64,000 nucleotides of DNA from Pseudoxanthomonas dokdonensis (GCF_001431405.1 NZ_LDJL01000008.1:28707-92706), one strand, 5' to 3'. Positions 8,371 to 17,990 are shown, counted from the first letter of the stretch. Numbers and translations: made by a program. Notes: generated by a model not told the origin, from the letters alone.

Positions 8371-9873
8371 TCAATCGCCCAGATTGATCCAGGTCGCCTT
8401 GACCTCGGTGTACTTGTCGAAGGCGTGCAGCGACTTGTCGCGTCCGTTGCCGGATTGTTTGTAACCGCCAAACGGTGCGGTCATGTCACCACCGTCCCAG
8501 TAATTGACCCAGACACTGCCGGCGCGCAGCCTGCGCGCAACCCGGTGGGCGCGGCTGATGTCACGCGTCCAGACCCCGGCGGCCAATCCGTACTCGCTGT
8601 CATTGGCCATCCGCAAGGCGTGTTCTTCGTCATCGAACCCGATGACCGACAGCACCGGCCCGAAGATTTCCTCGCGGGCGATGATGTGTTCATGGGCGAC
8701 GCCATCGAACACCGTCGGTTCGATGTAGCAGCCGCCCTCCTGTACCTGTGCACGCTTGCCGCCGAGCAGCAGTTGCGCGCCTTCGGCCACGCCCTGCTCG
8801 ATATAACCGAGCACGCGCGTGGTCTGCATTTCATCGACCATCGCCCCCATCGGCGCGCCCGGTTCCAGCGGATGATGAGGCTGCAGCCTGCGTCCGGCCT
8901 CGACCACGCAGGCAACGAACTCATCCTTGATCGAGCGCTCAACCAGCAGCCGCGAGGCAGCGGTGCAGACTTCCCCCTGGTTGTAGAAGATGCCACTGGC
9001 CGCGGCTTCGGCGGCCTTGTCCAGGTCCGGGGCGTCGGCGAAGACCAGGTTCGGACTCTTGCCGCCACATTCCATGTAAGCGCGTTTCATGTTCGACAGA
9101 CCGGCGCATTGCAGCAGCCGGCGACCGACCGCGGTCGAGCCGGTGAACACCAGTCCATCGACATCCATGTGCAGCGCCAGCGGCTCGCCGGCCTCCTTGC
9201 CGAAGCCCGGCACTACGTTCAAGACGCCTTCGGGCAAACCGGCCTGGATCGCCAGTTCGGCGATGCGGATCGCGCTCAACGGTGATTTCTCCGACGGCTT
9301 CAGCACCACCGAGTTGCCCATCGCCAGCGCCGGCGCCAGCTTCCACGAAGCCATCAACAGCGGGAAATTCCACGGCACGATCGCCGCCACCACACCCAGC
9401 GGTTCGCGCGTGATCATGCCCAGTTCGTTGTTGCCGGTCGGCGCGATTTCGCCGTAGACCTTGTCCAGTGCCTCGGCGGTCCAGCGGAAGCAGCGCACGC
9501 TGGCGGCAACATCGACGTTGCGCGCATCACTGACCGGTTTGCCCATGTCCAGCGATTCCAGCAATGCCAGTTCGTCGGCATGGGTCTCCAGCAGCGCGGC
9601 AAACGCCAGCAACACTTTCTTGCGATGGCTCGGTTTGGCCGCCGACCAGGCGCCGCTGTCGAAACTGCGGCGCGCGGCGAGCACCGCGCGGTCGATGTCG
9701 CGGCCATCGCATTGCGCCACCGTGCCCAGCAGCCTGCCGTCAATCGGGCTGATGCAGTCGAAGCCGGCACCACTGATCGCATCCACATAGCGGCCATCGA
9801 TGAAGGCCTGGGTGCGGGGCGTCAGGGCATCGGCCAGGGCCTGCCAACTGTCACGGGTATGCGCTGCGTTCAT
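8371..9873 (-). CDS. puuC: Gamma-glutamyl-gamma-aminobutyraldehyde dehydrogenase
   Basis: A 500-residue NAD(P)+ aldehyde dehydrogenase. Glu268 (AYMECGGKSPN) is the general base and Cys303 (YNQGEVCTAAS) the nucleophile; PWNFP, the FTGS cofactor turn and [10 protein letters not shown] are all intact. The sequence is of the PuuC/KauB type, which oxidises gamma-glutamyl-gamma-aminobutyraldehyde, and often also aminopropanal or aminobutanal, to the acid. The ATG at 9873 is preferred over an upstream TTG because AGGA lies 7 bp before it. It is transcribed after puuR on the same strand with an 80 bp gap. Confidence 0.88.
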   Translation of the reverse strand: MNAAHTRDSWQALADALTPRTQAFIDGRYVDAISGAGFDCISPIDGRLLGTVAQCDGRDIDRAVLAARRSFDSGAWSAAKPSHRKKVLLAFAALLETHADELALLESLDMGKPVSDARNVDVAASVRCFRWTAEALDKVYGEIAPTGNNELGMITREPLGVVAAIVPWNFPLLMASWKLAPALAMGNSVVLKPSEKSPLSAIRIAELAIQAGLPEGVLNVVPGFGKEAGEPLALHMDVDGLVFTGSTAVGRRLLQCAGLSNMKRAYMECGGKSPNLVFADAPDLDKAAEAAASGIFYNQGEVCTAASRLLVERSIKDEFVACVVEAGRRLQPHHPLEPGAPMGAMVDEMQTTRVLGYIEQGVAEGAQLLLGGKRAQVQEGGCYIEPTVFDGVAHEHIIAREEIFGPVLSVIGFDDEEHALRMANDSEYGLAAGVWTRDISRAHRVARRLRAGSVWVNYWDGGDMTAPFGGYKQSGNGRDKSLHAFDKYTEVKATWINLGD

Positions 9874-9953
9874 GCTCAAGTCCTGTCATTGGGGGCGGTG
9901 GAAGCGGATGTCGGCTTCGACCACGGCAGAGATCAACAAGGCGTTGCCGCGCC

Positions 9954-10502
9954 TCAGAAAGTCGCGGGCGTATTGGCACTGAAAATCACCGCTTCCTGCT
10001 CGCCGACATTGCGGAAACGATGCGGCACCTGGCTTTCGAAATAGTAGGCTTCACCGGCCTGCAACACCCGCACCTGATCGCCTACGGTGACCTCGACCTG
10101 GCCGGCGATGACCACTCCGCCTTCCTCGCCGGCATGTACCAGCATGCTTTCGCCGGTGTCACTGCCCGGCGGCATGACTTCGCGCAGGATGCACATCTGC
10201 CGCTGCGGTCGATGCTGGCCAACCAGGAAATAGTGGATGTCATTGTTGCCGACGTCGGGCAACTCATCGGCCGAGTAGAACGGGTTGTCCGGCAGGCCGA
10301 TGTCGAGATCCTGGGTGAAGAAATCGGCCAGCGACACCGGGATGCCATCGAGCACTTTCTTCAGCGAGCTGACCGACGGGCTGACCTTGTTCTGCTCGAT
10401 CAGGGAGATGGTGCTGTTGGTCACGCCGACCCGCTTGGCCAGCTCGCGCTGGCTCAGGCCCCTGGTTTTGCGGACCAGCTGCAGGCGGGCACCTATATCC
10501 AT
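9954..10502 (-). CDS. puuR: XRE-cupin transcriptional regulator of polyamine catabolism (PuuR/PauR type)
   Basis: A 182-residue protein: helix-turn-helix (residues about 5-60, with QLVRKTRGLSQRELAKRVG and NSTISLIEQNKVSPSVSSL) followed by a cupin domain with GEEGGVVIAGQVEV and the terminal FSANTPATF. This is the PuuR/PauR architecture. Those repressors bind upstream of polyamine catabolic genes and are released by putrescine or gamma-glutamyl derivatives. The start MDIGARLQ is chosen because it gives the family's usual N-terminus and length; a 38-residue extension to the ATG at 10616 is possible. It is divergent from bauA and sits before puuC. Candidate operators with TGTAAAG are at 10538 and 10659. 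Confidence 0.85.
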   Translation of the reverse strand: MDIGARLQLVRKTRGLSQRELAKRVGVTNSTISLIEQNKVSPSVSSLKKVLDGIPVSLADFFTQDLDIGLPDNPFYSADELPDVGNNDIHYFLVGQHRPQRQMCILREVMPPGSDTGESMLVHAGEEGGVVIAGQVEVTVGDQVRVLQAGEAYYFESQVPHRFRNVGEQEAVIFSANTPATF

Positions 10503-10658
10503 CGCGACATCGCCGGGCTCAGTGAATATTGCCGGATACTTTACACCGATGCGGCGACGGGTCAATTTGCGCGACCGCGCGTTACGCGCCGATAACTGTT
10601 CATTTGACACGCTCATGACCGCCACCACCCGGCATCCGGATGGGCATGCCCATGGCCA

Positions 10659-10677
10659 GTTGTAAAGTTTTTTCAAC
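10659..10677. promoter_or_regulatory. Imperfect palindrome, candidate PuuR/PauR operator
   Basis: The sequence GTTGTAAAGTTTTTTCAAC reads as two half-sites, GTTGTAAA and (on the other strand) GTTGAAAA. A related TGTAAAGT lies on the minus strand at 10538-10545, just upstream of puuR, and GTTGTAAAAA occurs upstream of puuD (3275-3284, minus strand). A regulator encoded next door and the repetition at two catabolic promoters suggest an operator. This is inference from sequence repetition only. Confidence 0.4.
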
Positions 10678-10720
10678 GCGATAAGCTGCCGGCAACATCC
10701 GTGTCCGCCTGGAGTCACCA

Positions 10721-12094
10721 ATGAGCCCCGACCCTGCCGCCACCACCGCGCTGGCGGATTACTACCAGCAACAGGCGACCGCCAAGCCGGCATCGATGGA
10801 TGCGTTCTGGATGCCGTTCACCGCCAACAAGCAGTTCAAGGCCGCGCCGCGCCTGCTGGCCAGCGCCTCGGGCATGCATTACCGCGACGTCGACGGCCGC
10901 GAGATCCTCGATGCCTGCGCCGGCCTGTGGTGCGTCAACGCCGGCCACGCCCGGCCGCGTATCGTCGAGGCGGTCAAGCGCCAGATCGAAACCCTGGATT
11001 TCGCGCCCAACTTCTCGATGAGTTCACCGCTGCCGTTCGTGCTGGCGCAGCGCCTGGCCGAATTGAGTCCGGGCGACTTGAACCATGTGTTCTTCACCAA
11101 CTCCGGTTCTGAATCGGTCGACAGTGCATTGAAGATCGCGCTCGCCTACCACCGCGCCCGCGGCGATGGCCAGCGCACCCGCCTGATCGGCCGCGAGAAG
11201 GCCTATCACGGGGTCGGCTTTGGCGGTATTTCGGTCGGTGGTCTGCCCAACAACCGCAAGTGGTTTGGCCCACTGCTGCCCGGCACCGATCATCTGCGGC
11301 ACACACTGGACATCCAGCGCAACGCGTTTTCCCAGGGTCTGCCGGCGCATGGACTGGAGCTGGCCGAGGATCTGGAACGGCTGGTCGCGTTGCACGATGC
11401 CTCGACCATCGCCGCGGTCATCATCGAGCCAATCTCGGGTTCGGCCGGGGTCATCCTGCCGCCGGACGGTTACCTGCAGCGCATCCGCCAGATCTGCGAC
11501 AAGCACGGCATCCTGCTGATCTTCGATGAGGTGATCACCGGCTTCGGTCGCGTCGGCAAGGCGTTCGCGGCACAGCGTGTCGGTGTCACCCCGGACATCA
11601 TTACCGCGGCCAAGGGCCTGAGCAACGGCTGCGTGCCGATGGGCGCGGTGCTGGTCTCGGAGCGGATTCACCAGGCCTTCGCGCAAGGCGCCGACAACGC
11701 CATCGACCTGTTCCATGGCTACACCTATTCCGGTCATCCGCTGGCCTGCGCCGCCGCCCTGGCAACGCTGGATACCTATGCCGAGGAAAACCTGTTCGAA
11801 AAAGCCATCGAACTGGGCGACTACTGGCAACAGGCGATCCATTCGCTGAAGGGATTGCCGAACGTGATCGACATCCGCAACTACGGTCTGATTGGCGCGA
11901 TCGAATTCGCCCCGCGCGACGGCGCGCCCGGTACGCGCGGCTTCGATGTGTTCAACGACGCCTTCCACAAGGGCGGCATGCTGACCCGGGTCACCGGTGA
12001 CGTGATTGCTTTGTCACCGCCGCTGATCATCGAGAAAACACACATCGATCAGATCTTCGAGCGCCTGGCCGACATCATCCGCGGCGTTGCCTGA
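10721..12094 (+). CDS. bauA: Beta-alanine/omega-amino acid--pyruvate aminotransferase
   Basis: A 457-residue class III PLP aminotransferase. Visible features: the N-terminal MDAFWMPFTANKQFK, which is typical of omega-amino acid:pyruvate transaminases; DACAGLWCVNAGHARP; FFTNSGSESVDSALK; IFDEVITGFGRVG with the PLP aspartate; and the Schiff-base lysine K298 in TAAKGLSNG. The family converts beta-alanine plus pyruvate to malonate semialdehyde plus alanine. The following ald and mmsA genes match exactly the two products, which supports this substrate. GGAG sits 6 bp before the ATG. It is divergent from puuR, and the control region carries palindromic candidates. Confidence 0.88.
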   Translation: MSPDPAATTALADYYQQQATAKPASMDAFWMPFTANKQFKAAPRLLASASGMHYRDVDGREILDACAGLWCVNAGHARPRIVEAVKRQIETLDFAPNFSMSSPLPFVLAQRLAELSPGDLNHVFFTNSGSESVDSALKIALAYHRARGDGQRTRLIGREKAYHGVGFGGISVGGLPNNRKWFGPLLPGTDHLRHTLDIQRNAFSQGLPAHGLELAEDLERLVALHDASTIAAVIIEPISGSAGVILPPDGYLQRIRQICDKHGILLIFDEVITGFGRVGKAFAAQRVGVTPDIITAAKGLSNGCVPMGAVLVSERIHQAFAQGADNAIDLFHGYTYSGHPLACAAALATLDTYAEENLFEKAIELGDYWQQAIHSLKGLPNVIDIRNYGLIGAIEFAPRDGAPGTRGFDVFNDAFHKGGMLTRVTGDVIALSPPLIIEKTHIDQIFERLADIIRGVA

Positions 12095-12159
12095 TCCTGT
12101 TACCGCTGTCCCTGACACTTCCGCCCGCGCCAGGCGCGGGTCATGCTCCGGAGAATCAC

Positions 12160-13275
12160 ATGCTTATCGGCGTCCCCAAGGAAATCAAGAACCACGAGTA
12201 CCGCATCGGCCTGACTCCGTCGGGCGTGCGCGAGCTGGTCAAGCACGGCCATCAGGTCCTGATCCAGCAGGACGGCGGCAAGGCCATCGGCCTGACTGAC
12301 GAGCAGTACCAGCGTGCCGGTGCCGAGATCGTCGCCACCCCGGCCGAGATATTCCAGCGCGCCGAGATGATCATCAAGGTCAAGGAGCCGCAGCCGGTCG
12401 AGTGCGCGATGCTGCGTCCGGATCAGATTCTCTACACCTATCTGCACCTGGCACCGGACCCGCAACAGACCGCGGCACTGATCAAGTCCGGCTGCATCGC
12501 GATCGCCTATGAAACCGTCACCGATGATCGCGGCGGCCTGCCCTTGCTGGCGCCGATGAGCGAAGTGGCCGGGCGGATGTCGATCCAGGCCGGCGCCCAT
12601 GCCCTGGAAAAAGCACAGGGCGGTTCCGGTGTGCTGCTCGGCGGCGTCCCCGGGGTCAAGCCGGCGGAAGTGCTGGTGATCGGCGGCGGCGTGGTCGGCA
12701 TCAACGCCGCGCGGATGGCAATGGGCATGAACGCCCACGTCACCGTGCTGGACCGTTCACTGGAACGGCTGAAATACCTGGATGAGATCTACGGACATCA
12801 ACTGACCACGATCTATTCGACCCACGATGCGATCGAAGAGCGCCTGCCAACCACCGATCTGGTGATCGGCGCGGTGCTGATACCCGGTGCGGCCGCACCC
12901 AAGCTGATCGCGCGCGATCAACTCAGGCTGATGCAACCCGGTTCGGTGCTGGTCGACGTGGCGATTGATCAGGGCGGTTGTTTCGAGACCAGCAAGGCGA
13001 CCACCCACCAGGACCCGACCTACGAGGTCGATGGGGTGATCCACTATTGCGTGGCCAACATGCCCGGCGGAGTGGCGCGGACCTCGACCTTCGCACTGAC
13101 CAATGCGACCTTGCCATACGCCATCCAACTGGCCAACAAGGGCGCGCGCCAGGCCTTGCTCGATCACCCGCACCTGCGCGCCGGACTCAACGTCTATCGC
13201 GGCCACGTGACCTACCAGGCGGTGGCCGAGGATCTGGGCTACGACTATCTGCCGGCGCTGCAAGCGCTGGAATGA
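12160..13275 (+). CDS. ald: Alanine dehydrogenase
   Basis: A 371-residue NAD-dependent L-alanine dehydrogenase. It begins [20 protein letters not shown], has KVKEPQPVE, the HLAPD segment, [13 protein letters not shown], the Rossmann motif [15 protein letters not shown], and the C-terminal [12 protein letters not shown]. It oxidatively deaminates alanine to pyruvate, ammonia and NADH. Lying 65 bp after bauA, it would regenerate the pyruvate consumed by the transaminase and drain the alanine formed. CGGAGA lies 6 bp before the ATG. Confidence 0.95.
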   Translation: MLIGVPKEIKNHEYRIGLTPSGVRELVKHGHQVLIQQDGGKAIGLTDEQYQRAGAEIVATPAEIFQRAEMIIKVKEPQPVECAMLRPDQILYTYLHLAPDPQQTAALIKSGCIAIAYETVTDDRGGLPLLAPMSEVAGRMSIQAGAHALEKAQGGSGVLLGGVPGVKPAEVLVIGGGVVGINAARMAMGMNAHVTVLDRSLERLKYLDEIYGHQLTTIYSTHDAIEERLPTTDLVIGAVLIPGAAAPKLIARDQLRLMQPGSVLVDVAIDQGGCFETSKATTHQDPTYEVDGVIHYCVANMPGGVARTSTFALTNATLPYAIQLANKGARQALLDHPHLRAGLNVYRGHVTYQAVAEDLGYDYLPALQALE

Positions 13276-13332
13276 CCACAACCCTGCCCTGCATCAACGC
13301 GATGTCCGCAACTGCGCCGAGGTGGTGAAGCC

Positions 13333-14823
13333 ATGACCGACGTACTCAACCACCACATCAATGGCCAGCCCTGGCTGGGCAGCAGTGGCCGCCATGGCGA
13401 AGTATTCAATCCGGCCAGCGGACAGATCAGCGTGCGGGTGCCACTGGCCGGCGCCGCCGACGTGGCGCTGGCGGTGGACGCGGCAGCGGCGGCCTATCCG
13501 GGCTGGGCGGCAACCACTCCACTCAATCGCGCGCGGGTGATGTTCCGCTTCAAGGAATTGCTTGAGCGCCATGCCGACGCGCTGGCCGCGATCATCACCA
13601 GCGAACACGGCAAAGTCATTTCCGATGCCCGTGGCGAAGTCACCCGCGGTCTGGAAGTAGTCGAGTTCGCCTGCGGCATTCCGCACCTGCTCAAGGGCGA
13701 GCATTCAATCAACGTCGGTCGCGATGTCGACTCCTGGAGCGAATGCTCGCCATTGGGCGTGGTCGCCGGCATCACTCCGTTCAACTTCCCGGCGATGGTC
13801 CCACTGTGGATGTTCCCGGTCGCGTTGGCCTGCGGTAACACCTTTGTGCTGAAGCCGTCCGAGCGGGATCCGTCAGCCGCGTTGTTCATGGCCGAACTGC
13901 TGCAACAGGCCGGCCTGCCCGATGGCGTTTTCAATGTCATCCATGGCGACAAGCAAGCCGTCGATGCGCTGATCGACGAGCCACGGGTACAGGCCCTGGG
14001 TTTTGTCGGCTCAACCCCGATTGCCGAATACATCCATGCCCGTGGCAGTGCCCAGGGCAAGCGGGTGCAGGCATTGGGCGGAGCCAAGAACCACATGGTG
14101 GTATTGCCCGATGCCGACATCGCGGGCGTCGCGTCGGCACTGCTCGGCGCTGCCTACGGATCCGCCGGTGAGCGTTGCATGGCCATCTCGGTCGCGGTCT
14201 GCGTTGGCGATGCCTGCGCCGACGCGCTGGTCGCCGAACTCGCACCCCGGGTCACCGCGTTGAGCATCGGACCCGGTTGCGATGATCCGGAAATGGGCCC
14301 GCTGGTCACCGCCACGCATCGCGACAAGGTCCGTGACTATGTCGATCTCGGCGTGCAGGAAGGGGCAAGCCTGGTGGTCGACGGCCGCAACCTGACGATG
14401 GCCGATCATCCAGACGGTTTCTATCTCGGCGGCTGCCTGTTCGACCATGTCCAGCCACAGATGCGGATCTATCGTGAAGAGATCTTCGGCCCGGTGCTGT
14501 GCGTGATGCGGGTGCCGGATCTGGCCGCTGCGCTTGCGCTGGTCAACCAGCACGAGTTTGGCAACGGCACCGCCATTTTCACCCGCGATGGCGGCGCCGC
14601 CCGCCAGTTCGCGCACCAGGTGCAAGCCGGCATGGTCGGCATCAACGTGCCGATTCCGGTGCCAATGGCATTCCACAGTTTTGGCGGCTGGAAGCGCTCG
14701 CTGTTCGGCCCACTGCACATGCACGGTCCCGATGGCGTGCGCTTCTACACCCGGCTGAAGACCATCACCGCGCGCTGGCCGGATTCGCACGCCGCTGAGT
14801 TTTCGATGCCGACGATGAAATAG
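13333..14823 (+). CDS. mmsA: CoA-acylating (methyl)malonate-semialdehyde dehydrogenase
   Basis: A 496-residue ALDH-family enzyme. The nucleophile is Cys282 in [11 protein letters not shown]. The usual general-base glutamate is absent: the segment reads [10 protein letters not shown] with Asn, as expected for the CoA-dependent MmsA/IolA group. [16 protein letters not shown] is also diagnostic. The reaction is malonate semialdehyde (or methylmalonate semialdehyde) plus CoA and NAD+ to acetyl-CoA (or propionyl-CoA) and CO2. With bauA and ald upstream, the malonate semialdehyde route from beta-alanine is the likely use, although valine degradation cannot be excluded. Confidence 0.92.
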   Translation: MTDVLNHHINGQPWLGSSGRHGEVFNPASGQISVRVPLAGAADVALAVDAAAAAYPGWAATTPLNRARVMFRFKELLERHADALAAIITSEHGKVISDARGEVTRGLEVVEFACGIPHLLKGEHSINVGRDVDSWSECSPLGVVAGITPFNFPAMVPLWMFPVALACGNTFVLKPSERDPSAALFMAELLQQAGLPDGVFNVIHGDKQAVDALIDEPRVQALGFVGSTPIAEYIHARGSAQGKRVQALGGAKNHMVVLPDADIAGVASALLGAAYGSAGERCMAISVAVCVGDACADALVAELAPRVTALSIGPGCDDPEMGPLVTATHRDKVRDYVDLGVQEGASLVVDGRNLTMADHPDGFYLGGCLFDHVQPQMRIYREEIFGPVLCVMRVPDLAAALALVNQHEFGNGTAIFTRDGGAARQFAHQVQAGMVGINVPIPVPMAFHSFGGWKRSLFGPLHMHGPDGVRFYTRLKTITARWPDSHAAEFSMPTMK

Positions 14824-14824
14824 A

Positions 14825-14845
14825 CCTGCCGCCCACGGCGGCAGG
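14825..14845. terminator. Hairpin between convergent mmsA and lipoprotein genes
   Basis: A perfect 9 bp stem (CCTGCCGCC/GGCGGCAGG) with a 3 bp loop lies directly after the mmsA stop. No long U-tract follows on either strand, so it is a terminator-like hairpin and not a textbook intrinsic terminator. Confidence 0.5.
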
Positions 14846-14853
14846 CCCGGGCT

Positions 14854-15171
14854 TCACGAAGACGTCGCGTCGGGCATCCCGCAATACTGATCGAAAGCGT
14901 CGCTGGTGTTGTCGAAGCCCTGTTGCTTGGCCAACTCCCAGGGTCGCTCGCATTGCTGGGTCTTGCTGCACCAGCGATAGCCGGCCGAGCCGATGCAGCC
15001 GTGGCTGTCGCGATCACTGCCGGGCATCGGCACCTCCGGCACATCGGCCCGCTGCGGTGGATTGGCAGCAGCCGGAGCCGACTGTTGGGCCGGTGCTGCG
15101 GCCGGTGGCTCGGGGGCGCTGCAGGCGGCCAACAACACCAGCAACAACGGTGACATGCGCAACAGGGTCAT
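14854..15171 (-). CDS. Small lipoprotein with a Cys-rich GYxWC motif
   Basis: A 105-residue protein. The ATG at 15171 is chosen because AAGGAG precedes it and it gives a clean lipoprotein signal: MTLLRMSPLLLVLLAAC with lipobox LAAC, so the mature N-terminus would be a lipidated Cys17. A Pro/Ala linker follows, then a compact domain with HGCIGSAGYRWC and QQCERPWELA. This pattern recurs in small exported proteins of unknown function. The protein would sit in the periplasm attached to a membrane. It is convergent with mmsA. No function is assigned. Confidence 0.65.
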   Translation of the reverse strand: MTLLRMSPLLLVLLAACSAPEPPAAAPAQQSAPAAANPPQRADVPEVPMPGSDRDSHGCIGSAGYRWCSKTQQCERPWELAKQQGFDNTSDAFDQYCGMPDATSS

Positions 15172-15337
15172 GTTCCTTACTCCTTCATGGACGTTTCGAT
15201 TGTGCCAGTAGACACATGTGTGGCAAATGAAGCACCACCACCCAGCCGGGTTCTCCAATTAAGTCGTCATCCGGGCGTTCGCCGGGTTTTCAACCGACGA
15301 ATGTCGGGTCATCCACCTTCCGCGACCTTCCAGATGC

Positions 15338-15421
15338 CCGTCATCCCGGCGAATGCCGGGATCTAGCCGTTTGCCCGGAACTGAGGCTGAGAAGCTGGAT
15401 CCCGGCGTTCGCCGGGATGAC
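15338..15421. repeat. REP/MITE-like palindromic element
   Basis: The two ends are inverted copies of CGTCATCCCGGCGAATGCCG and its mirror GGCGTTCGCCGGGATGACG, each itself a small hairpin (CCCGGCGnnnGCCGGG), separated by about 35 bp. A third, decayed copy begins at about 15262 (GTCATCCGGGCGTTCGCCGGG). This is the widespread proteobacterial intergenic palindrome type that is usually present in many genome copies; the copy number outside this window cannot be seen. Confidence 0.75.
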
Positions 15422-15460
15422 GATGATGTTTTTTTCTTTTGTTTGAGCCTTTGCACTTGC

Positions 15461-15618
15461 TTGAGCACTTGCTTGAGCACTTGCTTGAGCACTTGCTTGA
15501 GCACTTGCTTGAGCACTTGCTTGAGCACTTGCTTGAGCACTTGCTTGAGCACTTGCTTGAGCACTTGCTTGAGCACTTGCTTGAGCACTTGCCCTTGAGC
15601 ACTTGCTTGAGCATTCGC
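15461..15618. repeat. 12 bp tandem repeat array (about 13 units)
   Basis: Eleven perfect head-to-tail copies of TTGAGCACTTGC run from 15461 to 15592. A 2 bp insertion (CC) follows, then one more perfect copy (15595-15606) and a diverged one (15607-15618), with decayed units on both flanks. The unit length is a multiple of three, so open frames persist through it on both strands, but no start signal supports a gene. Confidence 0.95.
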
Positions 15619-15742
15619 TTTGGCGTTTGCTTTCGCTTTCCTGGCCCATGAAAGCTGCGCGCGCAGATGTGGCGAGCGGTAGAGCGCAGGTGGTCAGTCC
15701 CTGTGCACGCCGATGCCGCTCATCTACAAGCGCATGGCCGCG

Positions 15743-17887
15743 TCAGGCCCGCTGCAGTCGCCAGCAGCGGTGGATGCGCGGGTTGCGTTCGAAATCCATC
15801 GGGATGGTGCTGGCGCTGATGTCCTCGCAACGGGCGAAGGCGGATACCTGCTCGATATCCAGTTTGAAACGGCGGAAGTTGTTGCTGAAATACAGCACGC
15901 CGCCCGGCGCCAGCAGCGACACCGCTGCCCGCAGCAGGCGCACGTGCTCGCGCTGGACGTCGAAATCGTCGGCCCGGGCCGAGTTGGAAAACGTCGGCGG
16001 GTCGCAGAAGATCAGATCATATTCGCCGCCCTCGGCTTCCAGCCAGCGCAACGCATCGGCCTGGACCAGGCGATGGGCATCGCCACCAAAACCGTTGCGA
16101 TAGAGATTGTCGCCACACCATTCCAGGTAAGTGGCCGACAGGTCCACGCTGGTGGTAGTTGCCGCGCCGCCGACCGCGGCCTGTACGCTGGCTACGCCGG
16201 TATAGCAGAACATGTTGAGGAAGCGCTTGCCCCGCGCCTCGCTGGCGATCCGCCTGCGCAACGGCCGATGATCGAGGAACAGGCCGGTGTCGAGGTAATC
16301 GAACAGGTTGACCTTCAGCAGCGCGTTGTTTTCCTCGACCCAGAAAAACTCGCCACGCTGCTCCATGCGACCGTACTTGCTGCCGCCCTTGCCACGCTCA
16401 CGCGATTTGATTGCCACCTGCTCGGGCGGCAATGCGAATACCTCGCGTGCCGCCGCCAGCAGGTCGCCGAATCGACGCCGCACGTCATGCTCGGGAATCG
16501 ATGCCGGGGCCGCGTATTCCTGCACATGCAGGAAGCGGCGACCGCTTCCCGCCTGGCCGCCGGCCTCCTGATACAGATCGATCGCGGCGGCATACTCGGG
16601 CAGATCGGCATCGTAGACCCGGTAACAGCTGATGCCCTCGCGCCCGGTCCAGGACTTGAAGCGCTTCAGGTTCTTGCGCAGGCGATTGGCGACCATCGTC
16701 GCGCCTTCGTTGAGCTCGCGCGGTGCATCGCTTTGCGCGCGTGGCGTACCGATCGGATCACAGACGATCAACGCGCATTCGATGGCGCCATTGAACAGTT
16801 GGTATTTCTTGGCCGCGCGCAGCCCGGTGGCGTAGGCCAGTTCCTGGTTGCCGCACAGCAGGCTGGCACGCCATTGCGGCACGCTGCGCTGCAAGGATTG
16901 GCCGATGGTCCTGTACAACGCGGCATCGGCGGCCAGTCGCTCATCGTAAGGTGGATTGCAGACCACCAGGCCATGGGCCAGCGCCGGCGCCGCCAGTTGC
17001 GCGACGTCGGCCACGGAAAACTGGATGACCCCGGCCAGACCGGCCAGCACCGCGTTGTCCTGGGCACCGCGGATCGCCCGCGGGTCCAGATCGCTGCCAA
17101 AGAACACCGGCTTCAGTGCCGCCATGCCTGCCTGCTCGCGATGACTGGCATCGGCGAACATCCCGCGCCAGGCTTCGTCGTCGAAGCCCGGCCAGCGCGT
17201 CGGCAGCAGGTTGCCGTGACGTTGCAGGCCAGGGGCGACATCGGCGGCCATCAACGCGCCTTCAATCAACAGGGTGCCGCTGCCGCACATCGGATCCAGC
17301 AGCCCACCACCGCCTTTGTAGGCACCGGGCCAACCACCGCGCATCAGCACCGCCGCGGCCAGGTTTTCCTTCAACGGGGCATCGTTCTGCACCTGCCGCC
17401 AGCCGCGCCGGTGCATCGAGCCACCGGACAGATCGATCGAGATCGTTGCCCGTCCACGCCGCAGCGACAGGTTGATGCGGACATCGGGATTGTCGACATC
17501 CACCGAAGGCCGCTCCCAGCCCTGCTGGCGCAGGTGGTCAACCACCGCGTCCTTGATCCGCTGCGCGGCATAGCGCGCGTGGGTGATGGCGGTGCCGGAC
17601 ACGTGCGCATCCACCGCCAGGGTCAGCCCCGGCCGCATGTGCGCGGTCCAGTCGATGGCCAGCACGCCGTGGTACAGCGCCGCCTCGTCCAGGCACTCGA
17701 ACTCGGCGATCGGCCACAGCACGCGGCTGGCCAGCCGTGACCACAGCACCGCCCGCTGCGCGTCCTGCAGTTCGCCCTGCACGTTGGCGCCGGCGGTGGT
17801 GGCGGTGGCTTTGCTGGCACCCAGCGCGACCAGTTCGTCGGCAAGCAGGTATTCCAGGCCTTTGGCGCAGGAAGCGAAGAATTTCAA
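15743..17887 (-). CDS. rlmL: Bifunctional 23S rRNA methyltransferase RlmKL (G2445 N2 and G2069 N7)
   Basis: A 714-residue two-enzyme protein. An N-terminal THUMP region (about residues 1-160) leads into the RlmL methyltransferase with [17 protein letters not shown] and catalytic [11 protein letters not shown]. The C-terminal RlmK half has [16 protein letters not shown], the SAM motif, and [12 protein letters not shown]. The full-length fusion is the usual gammaproteobacterial form. The TTG at 17887 ([19 protein letters not shown]) is preferred because GAGG stands 5 bp upstream and it matches the family's N-terminus; a TTG at 17905 would add six residues. It acts on the large ribosomal subunit and appears monocistronic. 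Confidence 0.95.
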   Translation of the reverse strand: MKFFASCAKGLEYLLADELVALGASKATATTAGANVQGELQDAQRAVLWSRLASRVLWPIAEFECLDEAALYHGVLAIDWTAHMRPGLTLAVDAHVSGTAITHARYAAQRIKDAVVDHLRQQGWERPSVDVDNPDVRINLSLRRGRATISIDLSGGSMHRRGWRQVQNDAPLKENLAAAVLMRGGWPGAYKGGGGLLDPMCGSGTLLIEGALMAADVAPGLQRHGNLLPTRWPGFDDEAWRGMFADASHREQAGMAALKPVFFGSDLDPRAIRGAQDNAVLAGLAGVIQFSVADVAQLAAPALAHGLVVCNPPYDERLAADAALYRTIGQSLQRSVPQWRASLLCGNQELAYATGLRAAKKYQLFNGAIECALIVCDPIGTPRAQSDAPRELNEGATMVANRLRKNLKRFKSWTGREGISCYRVYDADLPEYAAAIDLYQEAGGQAGSGRRFLHVQEYAAPASIPEHDVRRRFGDLLAAAREVFALPPEQVAIKSRERGKGGSKYGRMEQRGEFFWVEENNALLKVNLFDYLDTGLFLDHRPLRRRIASEARGKRFLNMFCYTGVASVQAAVGGAATTTSVDLSATYLEWCGDNLYRNGFGGDAHRLVQADALRWLEAEGGEYDLIFCDPPTFSNSARADDFDVQREHVRLLRAAVSLLAPGGVLYFSNNFRRFKLDIEQVSAFARCEDISASTIPMDFERNPRIHRCWRLQRA

Positions 17888-17990
17888 GACAACCTCGGGA
17901 TGCAATCAATCACTACAGGGCTGATGGAATCGCCTCCATCAGCCGGGAACCGGTGCGCGCCCACCATCAAGGCCGGCGCCAGCGGGTGGG

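Larger units (their letters stand above)
15172..15742. other. 571 bp repeat-rich intergenic region
   Basis: No gene is supported here. From left to right it holds the promoter side of the lipoprotein gene, a degenerate palindromic element (about 15262-15290), a complete palindromic element pair (15338-15421), the 12 bp tandem array (15461-15618) and then unremarkable sequence up to the rlmKL stop. Reading frames through the array encode only LKQV- or AQAS-type repeats and are not believed. Confidence 0.7.

Noticed and set aside
10503..10616. Longer PuuR protein starting at the ATG at 10616
   Set aside because: The 38 added residues are Arg/Ser-rich and not family-like; the shorter start gives the usual length of 182.
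15259..15588. A minus-strand frame coding LKQV repeats
   Set aside because: It is translated from the 12 bp tandem array and REP-like DNA with no credible start; not a gene.
15461..15618. Possible CRISPR array
   Set aside because: Units are 12 bp and directly adjacent with no unique spacers, and no cas genes are seen.
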